Shown here in pieces: positions 7,527 through 12,159 of a stretch of DNA of 12,210 bases. Position numbers and translations under genes: made by a program. The notes beneath the pieces were generated by a model. That model saw nothing but the letters and a program-made list of their open reading frames with translations. It was not told the DNA's origin and searched no databases. The stretch covers positions 137,802 through 150,011 of the forward strand of contig DDEW01000008.1 in NCBI GenBank assembly GCA_002336935.1, written 5' to 3'. The DNA is from Candidatus Saccharibacteria bacterium UBA1944 (GTDB lineage: Bacteria > Patescibacteriota > Saccharimonadia > Saccharimonadales > Saccharimonadaceae). The stretch's first letter is position 1, and each line of letters begins with the position of its first letter.

Positions 7527-7694
7527 CTAGCGCAACAGGGCACCGAAGAAGCGGAACAGATTGACGACCGCGGTGGAAACGACGTCCCACACAGCCAGCA
7601 CGATGTCCGCAGCCCGGGCAGGCTGGGTGATGACCGCGTAAACCGCGAAGGCAATCACCAGCCACATCAGGACCTTCTTGACGACAGGGTGCAT
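7527..7694 (-). CDS. 55-aa peptide with signal-peptide-like N-terminus and amphipathic helix
   Basis: This small gene has an ATG at 7692-7694 and a TAG at 7527-7529. Upstream AAGGAAGTGAGG gives a ribosome site, and a GTG one codon earlier is an alternative start. Residues 1-7 are basic and 8-22 strongly hydrophobic (VLMWLVIAFAVYAVI). TQPARA-AD follows, giving an A-x-A signal-peptidase-like site near residue 28. The remaining ~27 residues form a striking amphipathic helix: D30, D37, T41, N45, R48 and R55 line one face, while the rest is V/L/F/W/A. It may be secreted or stay as a two-helix membrane peptide. It resembles short uncharacterised actinobacterial proteins with an 'SPerAAD' pattern (from memory). 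Codons are G/C-ending like its cluster. It has its own TTGACA promoter with palindromes. Function is unknown; a membrane-active peptide is one hypothesis. Confidence 0.75.
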   Translation of the reverse strand: MHPVVKKVLMWLVIAFAVYAVITQPARAADIVLAVWDVVSTAVVNLFRFFGALLR

Positions 7695-7717
7695 CACCCT
7701 CACTTCCTTTCACTCGA

Positions 7718-7749
7718 AACCACGGCTGTGGTTAAATTTATTTAACCAC
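7718..7749 (-). promoter_or_regulatory. Overlapping palindromes over the -10/start region (operator or leader hairpins)
   Basis: GTGGTTAAA (7728-7736) and TTTAACCAC (7741-7749) form a perfect 9-bp inverted repeat with a 4-base gap, covering the -10 box. GTGGTT (7728-7733) also pairs with AACCAC at 7718-7723, so the middle copy has two mutually exclusive partners. This could be a repressor site or alternative leader RNA folds. Confidence 0.5.
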
Positions 7750-7768
7750 TTCTAATAACTTTTGTCAA
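7740..7768 (-). promoter_or_regulatory. Promoter for the 55-aa peptide gene
   Basis: On the minus strand a consensus -35 TTGACA (7763-7768) lies 17 bp from TTAAAT (7740-7745). Confidence 0.7.
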
Positions 7769-7774
7769 TATTCA

Positions 7775-7801
7775 GCACCCCCGCCATAGTAGCGGGGGTG
7801 C
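7775..7801 (-). terminator. GC-rich 10-bp hairpin after the 8234 gene
   Basis: GCACCCCCGC (7775-7784) pairs perfectly with GCGGGGGTGC (7792-7801) around a 7-base loop. It lies 20 bases past the stop of the minus-strand gene 7821-8234 and immediately before the next promoter. The following U-run is poor. Confidence 0.65.
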
Positions 7802-7820
7802 CCCTTCGAGTGGTGAGTGC

Positions 7821-8234
7821 TCAGCGATCTACGACCTCACCCTGGATCACCTCATGACCAGTGTTGTCGACTGCGGAGTACTGCATGCCGCGAGCCGCGA
7901 AGAGACGCTGCATGAGTTCGTCATGGTCCCACCAGATGTCAGCCATCCGGACGAGATGCTCGTGGTGCCGCAGGCGCCCATGGGCGCTGATGGCCAGCAT
8001 GGGCGACAGCATTGCTGCGACGCCTAGCAGAACCATCACCAGCCCAACGACCGCGAGCGGCCAGTTGGACTCCGCCAAGCCCACGGCAAGCACCCAGGCC
8101 CCGCTGTAGAGGACCACGAAGGACCCGACGAAGATGGACATGCTCGCTGCTCCGTTGAGAGGGTAGATGCGCGTGCGCAGGAAGTGCTGCACACGGTTCT
8201 CCGTGAACGGCGGCGGGTAAGGGTGGTGTTCCAC
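7821..8234 (-). CDS. Small membrane protein of unknown function (137 aa)
   Basis: I do not recognise the family. Residues 1-29 are polar with a His/Pro-rich start (HHPYPPP). Two long hydrophobic segments at about 30-53 and 58-84 are joined by a short acidic turn, so a two-helix hairpin in the membrane is likely. The C-terminal ~50 residues are soluble and His/Asp-rich (RHHEHLVRMADIWWDHDEL). The start is GTG at 8232-8234 with GGAG at 8240-8243, 5 bases upstream; the nine bases TAACTGTGG around the start recur at the start of the 8776 gene. Codons are strongly G/C-ending. It is an autonomous unit with consensus promoter, leader hairpin and terminator. Topology resembles the neighbouring 130-aa protein (two helices, soluble C-tail), but I see no clear sequence homology. 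Confidence 0.75.
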   Translation of the reverse strand: MEHHPYPPPFTENRVQHFLRTRIYPLNGAASMSIFVGSFVVLYSGAWVLAVGLAESNWPLAVVGLVMVLLGVAAMLSPMLAISAHGRLRHHEHLVRMADIWWDHDELMQRLFAARGMQYSAVDNTGHEVIQGEVVDR

Positions 8235-8248
8235 AGTTACTCCAATCT

Positions 8249-8273
8249 CACAGAAGGGGCGTACCCCGCTGTG
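8249..8273 (-). other. Leader hairpin upstream of the 8234 gene
   Basis: CACAG/CTGTG arms (8249-8253, 8269-8273) enclose a GGGG/CCCC inner stem (8256-8259, 8264-8267). The hairpin lies in the 5' leader just before the ribosome site, leaving that site single-stranded. Confidence 0.5.
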
Positions 8274-8296
8274 TGTATGAGGGGGTAGATAATTAT

Positions 8297-8325
8297 ATTA
8301 TATCAATTTATTAATTTTTTGTCAA
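8297..8325 (-). promoter_or_regulatory. Full-consensus sigma-70-type promoter for the 8234 gene
   Basis: On the minus strand TTGACA (8320-8325), a 17-bp AT-only or nearly AT-only spacer, then TATAAT (8297-8302). Both hexamers and the spacing match the ideal, predicting strong expression. Confidence 0.9.
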
Positions 8326-8335
8326 TACAAAGAAT

Positions 8336-8371
8336 GCCCTCACCTCGCATAGGATTACGCAGAGGGAGGGC
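8336..8371 (-). terminator. Terminator hairpin after the 8776 gene
   Basis: GCCCTC (8336-8341) plus CCTC (8343-8346) pair with GAGGGAGGGC (8362-8371), ten pairs with one bulged A. On the minus strand ATTCTTTGT follows. It ends about 10 bases before the next -35 box. Confidence 0.65.
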
Positions 8372-8383
8372 GAGAGGGTGAGC

Positions 8384-8776
8384 TCAGTGCGTGTCATGCT
8401 GCCGAGCGAAGTACGGCGCGATATCTACTGGCTCACCAGGATGAGCAGCGATGTGCGCTTGGATGTAGGCGTGCAGCCCTGCAGCCGAAGTGGCCGCATA
8501 CCGGTGACTGACTCGATAGAGCCAACTCCAGTACAGGCTGTTGGCCACGTACTTCGCGACGAGCATGCCCAGCGCCACGAGGAACCAGGTGACGAAGATC
8601 CACCCCATCGGCACAGGTGCGCCTGCAGCCACGAAGAGCGTTCCCAGCGCACCCACACTGATGCCGTAGAGGACAACCACGTGATAGGCGAAGTCGAACC
8701 ACTTGGTACGAATCGCCCACAGATACATGCGGGCCAGAACAGGATAGTCCCGCTCATGAGCTGAGCAATCTGCCAC
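8384..8776 (-). CDS. Small membrane protein of unknown function (130 aa)
   Basis: I do not recognise the family. The first ~28 residues are polar and aromatic (RDYPVLARMYLWAIRTKWFD). Hydrophobic segments lie at about 31-52 and 56-80, separated by APVPMG, suggesting a helical hairpin. A soluble tail follows with Tyr/His/Ala (LYWSWLYRVSHRYAATS and onward). GTG at 8774-8776 is preferred over an upstream ATG at 8800 for two reasons. A GGAAG-type site lies before it, and the TAACTGTGG start context is shared with the 8234 gene. The longer form would also overlap a leader hairpin. Codons are strongly G/C-ending. It is transcribed alone from a near-consensus promoter. It may act in the envelope with the other small membrane proteins of the block (inference from co-location only). 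Confidence 0.72.
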   Translation of the reverse strand: MADCSAHERDYPVLARMYLWAIRTKWFDFAYHVVVLYGISVGALGTLFVAAGAPVPMGWIFVTWFLVALGMLVAKYVANSLYWSWLYRVSHRYAATSAAGLHAYIQAHIAAHPGEPVDIAPYFARQHDTH

Positions 8777-8798
8777 AGTTACCACTTCCTTTGGATAC

Positions 8799-8814
8799 AA
8801 CCGTCTGAACGATT
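8799..8814 (-). other. Leader hairpin upstream of the 8776 gene
   Basis: Bases 8799-8804 pair with 8809-8814 (six pairs, one G:U on the minus-strand RNA) around a 4-base loop, in the leader before the ribosome site. Confidence 0.4.
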
Positions 8815-8825
8815 ACCAATTGCAT

Positions 8826-8854
8826 ACTATAAATTAAAATAAATATTTTGTCAA
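8826..8854 (-). promoter_or_regulatory. Near-consensus promoter for the 8776 gene
   Basis: On the minus strand TTGACA (8849-8854), a 17-bp AT-only spacer and TATAGT (8826-8831). Confidence 0.88.
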
Positions 8855-8865
8855 CTAATGAAATA

Positions 8866-8892
8866 CCCTGGTCAGCTAATAGCCAACCAGGG
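8866..8892 (-). terminator. Terminator hairpin after the CPBP protease gene
   Basis: CCCTGGT (8866-8872) pairs perfectly with ACCAGGG (8886-8892). A minor GCT/AGC pairing lies inside the loop, and TATTTCATT follows on the minus strand. It lies 14 bases past the stop at 8906-8908. Confidence 0.7.
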
Positions 8893-8905
8893 CGGGGAAG
8901 GTGCG

Positions 8906-9682
8906 CTACACGATCCAGCTGATGACGAGTTCTGCCAGAGGCAGGACCACCAGCAGCAAGATGGCCAGCAGCATGACGAAGGTGTTGTACATGGCGTGGA
9001 CGGTACCGCTGATGGCAGTCGCCGACACCTGGTTCTTGGATCGCTTGTAGTCCCACAGGTAGATCAGCAGGAAGGCGAACCCAGTGAGCGACAGGGCGAT
9101 ACCAGCCGCAAACGAGTACCAGATGTTGATGATGTGCACCGTGCCGAAGATGAAGCTGGCACGGATGCGCTCTGGCCACGTCCACTTCTCAGCGCCTGCC
9201 CTGAACACCATCTCTTCCCACAACGCCAGCTTGAGCCAGAAGTTGTAGAAACCGTTCTTGGAGGCCGGCTCATTGTCGAGCACACGCTGAAGTTCGGTGT
9301 GCTTCACGAACGAGCCGAGCTTGAGCACCGCGTAGATGCCAAGCCCCCATGCCGCCGCAACCGCGAAGTTGGAGGGCAGGAAGAGGGCGAAGAACTTGGT
9401 GAGCAAGCTGACTACTGAGTAGTTCAGGTACGGCACCTGCAGGAACAGGTAGACCAGTGCCACCGTGCCGGCGAACAGCACCAGCACGAGCGGGAAGAAC
9501 CGCCAAATGCTCTTGCCATCCCGCGTGGCCGCTTTGTGGGCGAGGAACGGGGGAACGTAGAGCGCTCCGGGGTCCTTGGGCATGACCCGGCGCAAAAAGC
9601 GCGCCAGTGGCCCTTGATCGGCTCGCTGATGCTTGAGTTCGACGGACAGCAATGCTGCCACATCGTCTGGAATCGACGTCAA
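8906..9682 (-). CDS. CPBP-family (CAAX/Rce1-like) intramembrane glutamic protease
   Basis: This polytopic membrane protein of about 258 aa belongs to the CPBP/ABI family of glutamate intramembrane proteases. Counted from a GTG at 9694, the signature is complete: EE at 160-161 with R165 (EEMVFR), FIFGTVH with H187, and HAMYN with H233 and N237. Hydrophobic segments lie near 66-86, 94-125, 150-166, 180-213 and 226-261; residues 1-60 are soluble. In bacteria such proteins serve in bacteriocin maturation or self-immunity, and many are unassigned. The start is uncertain. TTG at 9682 is preferred because GGTGA lies 5 bases upstream and TTG-ACG-TCG resembles the TTG-ACA-TCT start of the M50 gene. 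GTG at 9694 or 9691 would add 3-4 residues. It lies 51 bases behind the upstream small gene with no terminator between, so the two form an operon. Codons are strongly G/C-ending. Confidence 0.85.
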   Translation of the reverse strand: MTSIPDDVAALLSVELKHQRADQGPLARFLRRVMPKDPGALYVPPFLAHKAATRDGKSIWRFFPLVLVLFAGTVALVYLFLQVPYLNYSVVSLLTKFFALFLPSNFAVAAAWGLGIYAVLKLGSFVKHTELQRVLDNEPASKNGFYNFWLKLALWEEMVFRAGAEKWTWPERIRASFIFGTVHIINIWYSFAAGIALSLTGFAFLLIYLWDYKRSKNQVSATAISGTVHAMYNTFVMLLAILLLVVLPLAELVISWIV

Positions 9683-9733
9683 GTGAATCACCACTTTCGT
9701 GTAGTTGAAAAGGTACGAAGAGAGTCTGCTGGC

Positions 9734-10111
9734 CTAGACGAGGATACCTCGCTGTGCCATGTCAACGATGACCTGGTTTACGCTCTTCTGCTCGAGCATG
9801 GCCAGACTGTCGACCGCCTTGGCAAGTCGAGCATCCAAGGGGTAAACCTTGAAGCGGTAAGCGGCATTGAGGCCGACCACCATCAAGATGGCGAGCATGA
9901 CACCGCACAGCACCAGGAGCGAATTGCCGTGAAGCAGGCCCTGGCCGAGCAGCGTGCCCGTAATCATACCGCCGACGATCGGCGAGAGCATGAAGCTCAT
10001 GGCCTTACGCGTGGTACGCTGCAGGGCGTTCTCGACGAACGGCTGCTTGCCGTTGTCGTAGCGCTTCTTGGCGCGTCCGATGGCTGCCTGAGTGGTGTCC
10101 TTACCGAACAT
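9734..10111 (-). CDS. Small membrane protein of unknown function, operon partner of the CPBP protease
   Basis: This 125-aa protein belongs to no family I can name. Residues 1-38 are soluble and basic (AAIGRAKKRYDNGKQPFVEN). Two hydrophobic segments follow at about 39-60 and 64-86. A charged tail from about 87 to 125 (YPLDARLAKAVDSLAMLEQ and beyond) is predicted helical. ATG at 10109-10111 is chosen because GGAG lies 5 bases before it; a reading from GTG/ATG farther upstream (to 10186) would run across the promoter -10 box and is unlikely. The tandem position before the CPBP gene, with no terminator or promoter between, implies co-expression. It could be a substrate or accessory of that protease (inference only). 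Codons are G/C-ending. Confidence 0.75.
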   Translation of the reverse strand: MFGKDTTQAAIGRAKKRYDNGKQPFVENALQRTTRKAMSFMLSPIVGGMITGTLLGQGLLHGNSLLVLCGVMLAILMVVGLNAAYRFKVYPLDARLAKAVDSLAMLEQKSVNQVIVDMAQRGILV

Positions 10112-10166
10112 AGCGGCTCCAGTCTCTTGTGACGGTACGTCAACAGGGGTGTTGAGTATCCTATAT

Positions 10167-10195
10167 ATTATACCACTTGTGTTCATCTTTGTAAA
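10167..10195 (-). promoter_or_regulatory. Promoter for the small membrane protein / CPBP operon
   Basis: On the minus strand TTTACA (10190-10195), a 17-bp spacer and TATAAT (10167-10172), with an upstream TG making an extended -10. It overlaps the divergent pth promoter. Confidence 0.82.
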
Positions 10196-10206
10196 TAGTC
10201 TATACT
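10177..10206 (+). promoter_or_regulatory. Promoter for pth, predicted leaderless
   Basis: TATACT at 10201-10206 with TTGTGT at 10177-10182 (18-bp spacer). The ATG at 10213 is exactly where transcription would be expected to begin, and there is no SD. The -35 lies within the spacer of the opposing promoter. Confidence 0.6.
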
Positions 10207-10212
10207 AGGGTT

Positions 10213-10776
10213 ATGAAGGTAATTGTAGGCCTCGGCAACCCTGAACCACGCTATAGCGGCACACGACATAACATTGGCTACTCAATGGTGTTTCAGTTTG
10301 CCACCAATCAAGGTGGCGTGTTTAAGCAGCACCCAAAGTTTAAAGCGCTTATAAGCGAGCTAACCCTGGGCGATACAAAAGTCCTTGTTGTCATGCCAAC
10401 CACCTACTACAACTTAGTGGGCGAGAGCGTGCGAGCAATTATTGATTTTTACAAACTTTCACCCCAAGCTGTCCTGATTGTGCACGACGAACTGATGCTA
10501 CCGGTCGGCACCCTTCGCACAAGGGTAGGCGGGAGCGATGCAGGCAATAATGGCATTAAATCCGTGTCGCAACATATTGGTGAGGATACGAGTCGTTTAC
10601 GAGTCGGCATAGGTAGCGAACAGCGTGAACAAATGGATGATGCTGATTTTGTGCTCAGCAAGTTTAACGCAGCCGAACGAGCGGCACTTGCAAACCTTCA
10701 GCATATTGCCGAAGGCTGCATAGAAGATTTTATTTACGGGGATTTCACGTCAACAACACACAAGTCAGCTAGCTAG
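10213..10776 (+). CDS. pth: Peptidyl-tRNA hydrolase
   Basis: This 187-aa cytoplasmic enzyme is predicted to free tRNA from peptidyl-tRNAs dropped during translation. The N-terminus GLGNPEPRYSGTRHNIGY (6-23) carries the catalytic H19 and N9. YYNLVGESV gives N67, and LIVHDELMLPVG gives D92. The GGSDAGNNGIKSV segment (106-118) is the family's GGHNG region; here the usual His is Asn (N112) while the following Asn is kept (N113). Length is normal for bacterial Pth. The start has no SD and sits directly after a -10 box. The stop codon overlaps the convergent zip gene by 8 bases in AGCTAGCTAGCT. Confidence 0.96.
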   Translation: MKVIVGLGNPEPRYSGTRHNIGYSMVFQFATNQGGVFKQHPKFKALISELTLGDTKVLVVMPTTYYNLVGESVRAIIDFYKLSPQAVLIVHDELMLPVGTLRTRVGGSDAGNNGIKSVSQHIGEDTSRLRVGIGSEQREQMDDADFVLSKFNAAERAALANLQHIAEGCIEDFIYGDFTSTTHKSAS

Positions 10777-11587
10777 CTATCATACGTGCTGTTACCGCAT
10801 GTTCGTGCTCATCATGGCCGTCAGGTTCTTCGCCATGACCGTGGGGGAGAGCGAGTGATACAGCAACAATTATAATCACCCCGGCTAGCAGCATAAAAGC
10901 CTGCTTTGTCCCCTCGCGCTGTGGCTTTTCATGAATATCTGGGATGAGGTCACTCGCTGCAACATAGATAAAGAAGCCAGCAGCAATTGCCAAGAGGGGA
11001 GAGGTGTCAATATGTACTGCATGTCCCAACCAATAGGTACCCAGTGCGGTTACTACTGTTGCCGCGGCGCTCGCTAGATTAACAAGCAGCACGTTGCGGC
11101 GGCTCACACCCTTACCTAGCAAAATACCAAAGTCACCAATCTCTTGGGGAATCTCATGCGCTGCGACCGCAATACTCATCGTAATGCCCGCAGCCGGATT
11201 GACTAAAAATGCTGCGCCAATTGCTACACCGTCAATCGCGTTGTGTAGGGTATCACCCAAAACAACAAGGTAGGTATGCACTCGATCACGGTGACCATGT
11301 ACATCGTCATGATGGTGATGATGAAACCAGCCAACCAATCGCTCTAGGGCAAAAAACAGCAAAAACCCACCAAGCGCCCATAATAGTATGTCTCGTGGCT
11401 CGTGGCCCTCAAGCGCTTCAGGGAGGGTGCTCACAAATGCAGCAGCGATCAGCGTACCAGCACCAAAAGGCAGTGCATAGGTAATAATTCGTTCTCGCAG
11501 CCGCGCCGCCTGCAGTAACAGCACCCCACCAATGAGTGAAATAACACTACCAACAGTCGCCCAAAATAATACTTGTAAGCTATCCAT
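10769..11587 (-). CDS. ZIP-family metal (zinc) transporter
   Basis: This 272-aa multi-pass membrane protein is predicted to import zinc or other divalent metals into the cytoplasm. The ZIP core motifs are present: HNAIDG (115-120) and HEIPQEIGD (144-152) form the binuclear metal site in the middle helices. A His-rich cytoplasmic loop (89-104, HHHHHDDVHGHRDRVH) lies between the third and fourth segments, as usual. A second His-rich stretch lies near the C-terminus (249-263). About eight hydrophobic segments are seen. ATG at 11585-11587 is chosen over a TTG at 11605; neither has an SD, but the ATG fits a leaderless transcript from TTGCAA-17-TAAGCT. It is divergent from a Fur-family gene across a palindrome, which points to zinc uptake under its control. 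Zinc preference is inferred from family and context. Confidence 0.92.
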   Translation of the reverse strand: MDSLQVLFWATVGSVISLIGGVLLLQAARLRERIITYALPFGAGTLIAAAFVSTLPEALEGHEPRDILLWALGGFLLFFALERLVGWFHHHHHDDVHGHRDRVHTYLVVLGDTLHNAIDGVAIGAAFLVNPAAGITMSIAVAAHEIPQEIGDFGILLGKGVSRRNVLLVNLASAAATVVTALGTYWLGHAVHIDTSPLLAIAAGFFIYVAASDLIPDIHEKPQREGTKQAFMLLAGVIIIVAVSLALPHGHGEEPDGHDEHEHAVTARMIAS

Positions 11588-11594
11588 ATTATTC

Positions 11595-11623
11595 AGCTTA
11601 ACCAAATGTGAATCTTATTGCAA
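11595..11623 (-). promoter_or_regulatory. Possible promoter for the zip gene, leaderless
   Basis: On the minus strand TTGCAA (11618-11623), a 17-bp spacer and the weak TAAGCT (11595-11600). Initiation would fall at or next to the A of the zip ATG (11587). The -10 match is poor, so this rests mainly on geometry. Confidence 0.4.
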
Positions 11624-11638
11624 ATTTGTTGCAATAAG
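11614..11638. promoter_or_regulatory. Perfect 10-5-10 palindrome, candidate Zur/Fur operator
   Basis: CTTATTGCAA (11614-11623) and TTGCAATAAG (11629-11638) are exact reverse complements with spacer ATTTG. The site covers the TTGCAA used as -35 by both divergent promoters. A third TTGCAA lies at 11647-11652 beside the fur start. Its size and place suit a Fur-family dimer repressing both genes. Confidence 0.65.
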
Positions 11639-11647
11639 TGATACAGT
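11618..11647 (+). promoter_or_regulatory. Promoter for the Fur-family gene, leaderless
   Basis: TTGCAA (11618-11623), an 18-bp spacer and TACAGT (11642-11647). The ATG at 11654 is at the expected transcription start, and there is no SD. Confidence 0.5.
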
Positions 11648-11653
11648 TGCAAC

Positions 11654-12070
11654 ATGGACCAACTTTCTATGCTTTTTCGTGAACATCAATTACGGCTTAC
11701 GAGTGCCAGAAAGCAGGTATTTCATACGCTCCAGCACGCTGATAAGCCTCTCTCTATTAGGCAAATTATTACTAGTTGCCCAGCTGCCGATCGTACCAGC
11801 GTGTATCGTACACTCGAACTATTTCTATCACTGGGAATTGTCCTTGGCATTCCAACTGGTTGGAAAACCCGCTATGAGCTCGCTGAGCCGTTTAGACCCC
11901 ACCATCATCACTTACAATGCGCCAGGTGTGGCGAGGTCATTGCCATAGAGCTGCCGGAACTAGAAGATCAAATACGCGACTTTGCTCAGCAGCACCACTA
12001 TACACTTAGCTCACATCACATAGAACTCCACGGTGTTTGTGCTCGCTGCGCCTCATTGTCCACCCAATAA
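11654..12070 (+). CDS. Fur-family transcriptional regulator, probably Zur-type
   Basis: This 138-aa DNA-binding repressor of the Fur family is predicted to sense a metal, most likely zinc, in the cytoplasm. A winged helix occupies about 1-80, with RLTSARKQVFHTL early and the recognition helix around DRTSVYRTLELF (46-57). The dimer/metal domain has HHHH at 83-86, CxxC at 89/92 and CxxC at 129/132 (structural zinc), plus H121/H122 and E124 as candidate sensing ligands. The length is normal. It is divergent from the ZIP transporter gene with a palindrome between that overlaps both promoters, favouring Zur over iron Fur or PerR, although sequence alone does not settle the metal. Confidence 0.9.
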   Translation: MDQLSMLFREHQLRLTSARKQVFHTLQHADKPLSIRQIITSCPAADRTSVYRTLELFLSLGIVLGIPTGWKTRYELAEPFRPHHHHLQCARCGEVIAIELPELEDQIRDFAQQHHYTLSSHHIELHGVCARCASLSTQ

Positions 12071-12083
12071 TAGTTGCTATAAT
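12056..12083 (+). promoter_or_regulatory. Extended -10 promoter for the gene starting at 12160
   Basis: TGC-TATAAT (12075-12083), followed by GTAATTT, resembles the promoter of the M50 gene (TGC-TATAATATAATTA). TTGTCC at 12056-12061 is a possible -35 with a 16-bp spacer. The box lies just after the fur stop. Confidence 0.6.
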
Positions 12084-12112
12084 GTAATTTTTATTGTATT
12101 GTACTACACGAA

Positions 12113-12136
12113 GAAGTCGCGCAACCGTGCGGCTTC
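12113..12136 (+). other. Leader hairpin before the 12160 gene
   Basis: GAAGTCGC (12113-12120) pairs with GCGGCTTC (12129-12136) with one G:U. Two more pairs inside close an AACC loop. It lies between promoter and ribosome site, as in the other G/C-ending genes. Confidence 0.5.
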
Positions 12137-12159
12137 ACGTTCCTATCACGGGAGTGATC

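Noticed and set aside
7402..7713. Minus-strand frames 7402-7713 and 7448-7654 over the same place as the 55-aa gene
   Set aside because: They run through the der 3' end and the terminator hairpin and give Cys/Pro/Arg-rich translations. The third frame has the SD, an ATG and a coherent hydrophobic/amphipathic protein.
8384..8800. 138-aa version of the small membrane protein starting at ATG 8800
   Set aside because: It would begin inside a leader hairpin without an SD. The GTG at 8776 has a GGAAG-type site and the start context shared with the 8234 gene.
8858..10132. Long plus-strand open frames (8858-9418, 9536-10132) opposite the CPBP operon
   Set aside because: They are open because the opposite genes are G/C-ending; the proteins are Gln/His/Arg-rich with no motif, while the minus strand encodes complete CPBP signatures with an SD and promoter.
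9734..10186. 150-aa version of the small membrane protein starting at 10186
   Set aside because: The first 25 codons cover the -10 box and leader of its own promoter, and GGAG lies 5 bases before the ATG at 10111.
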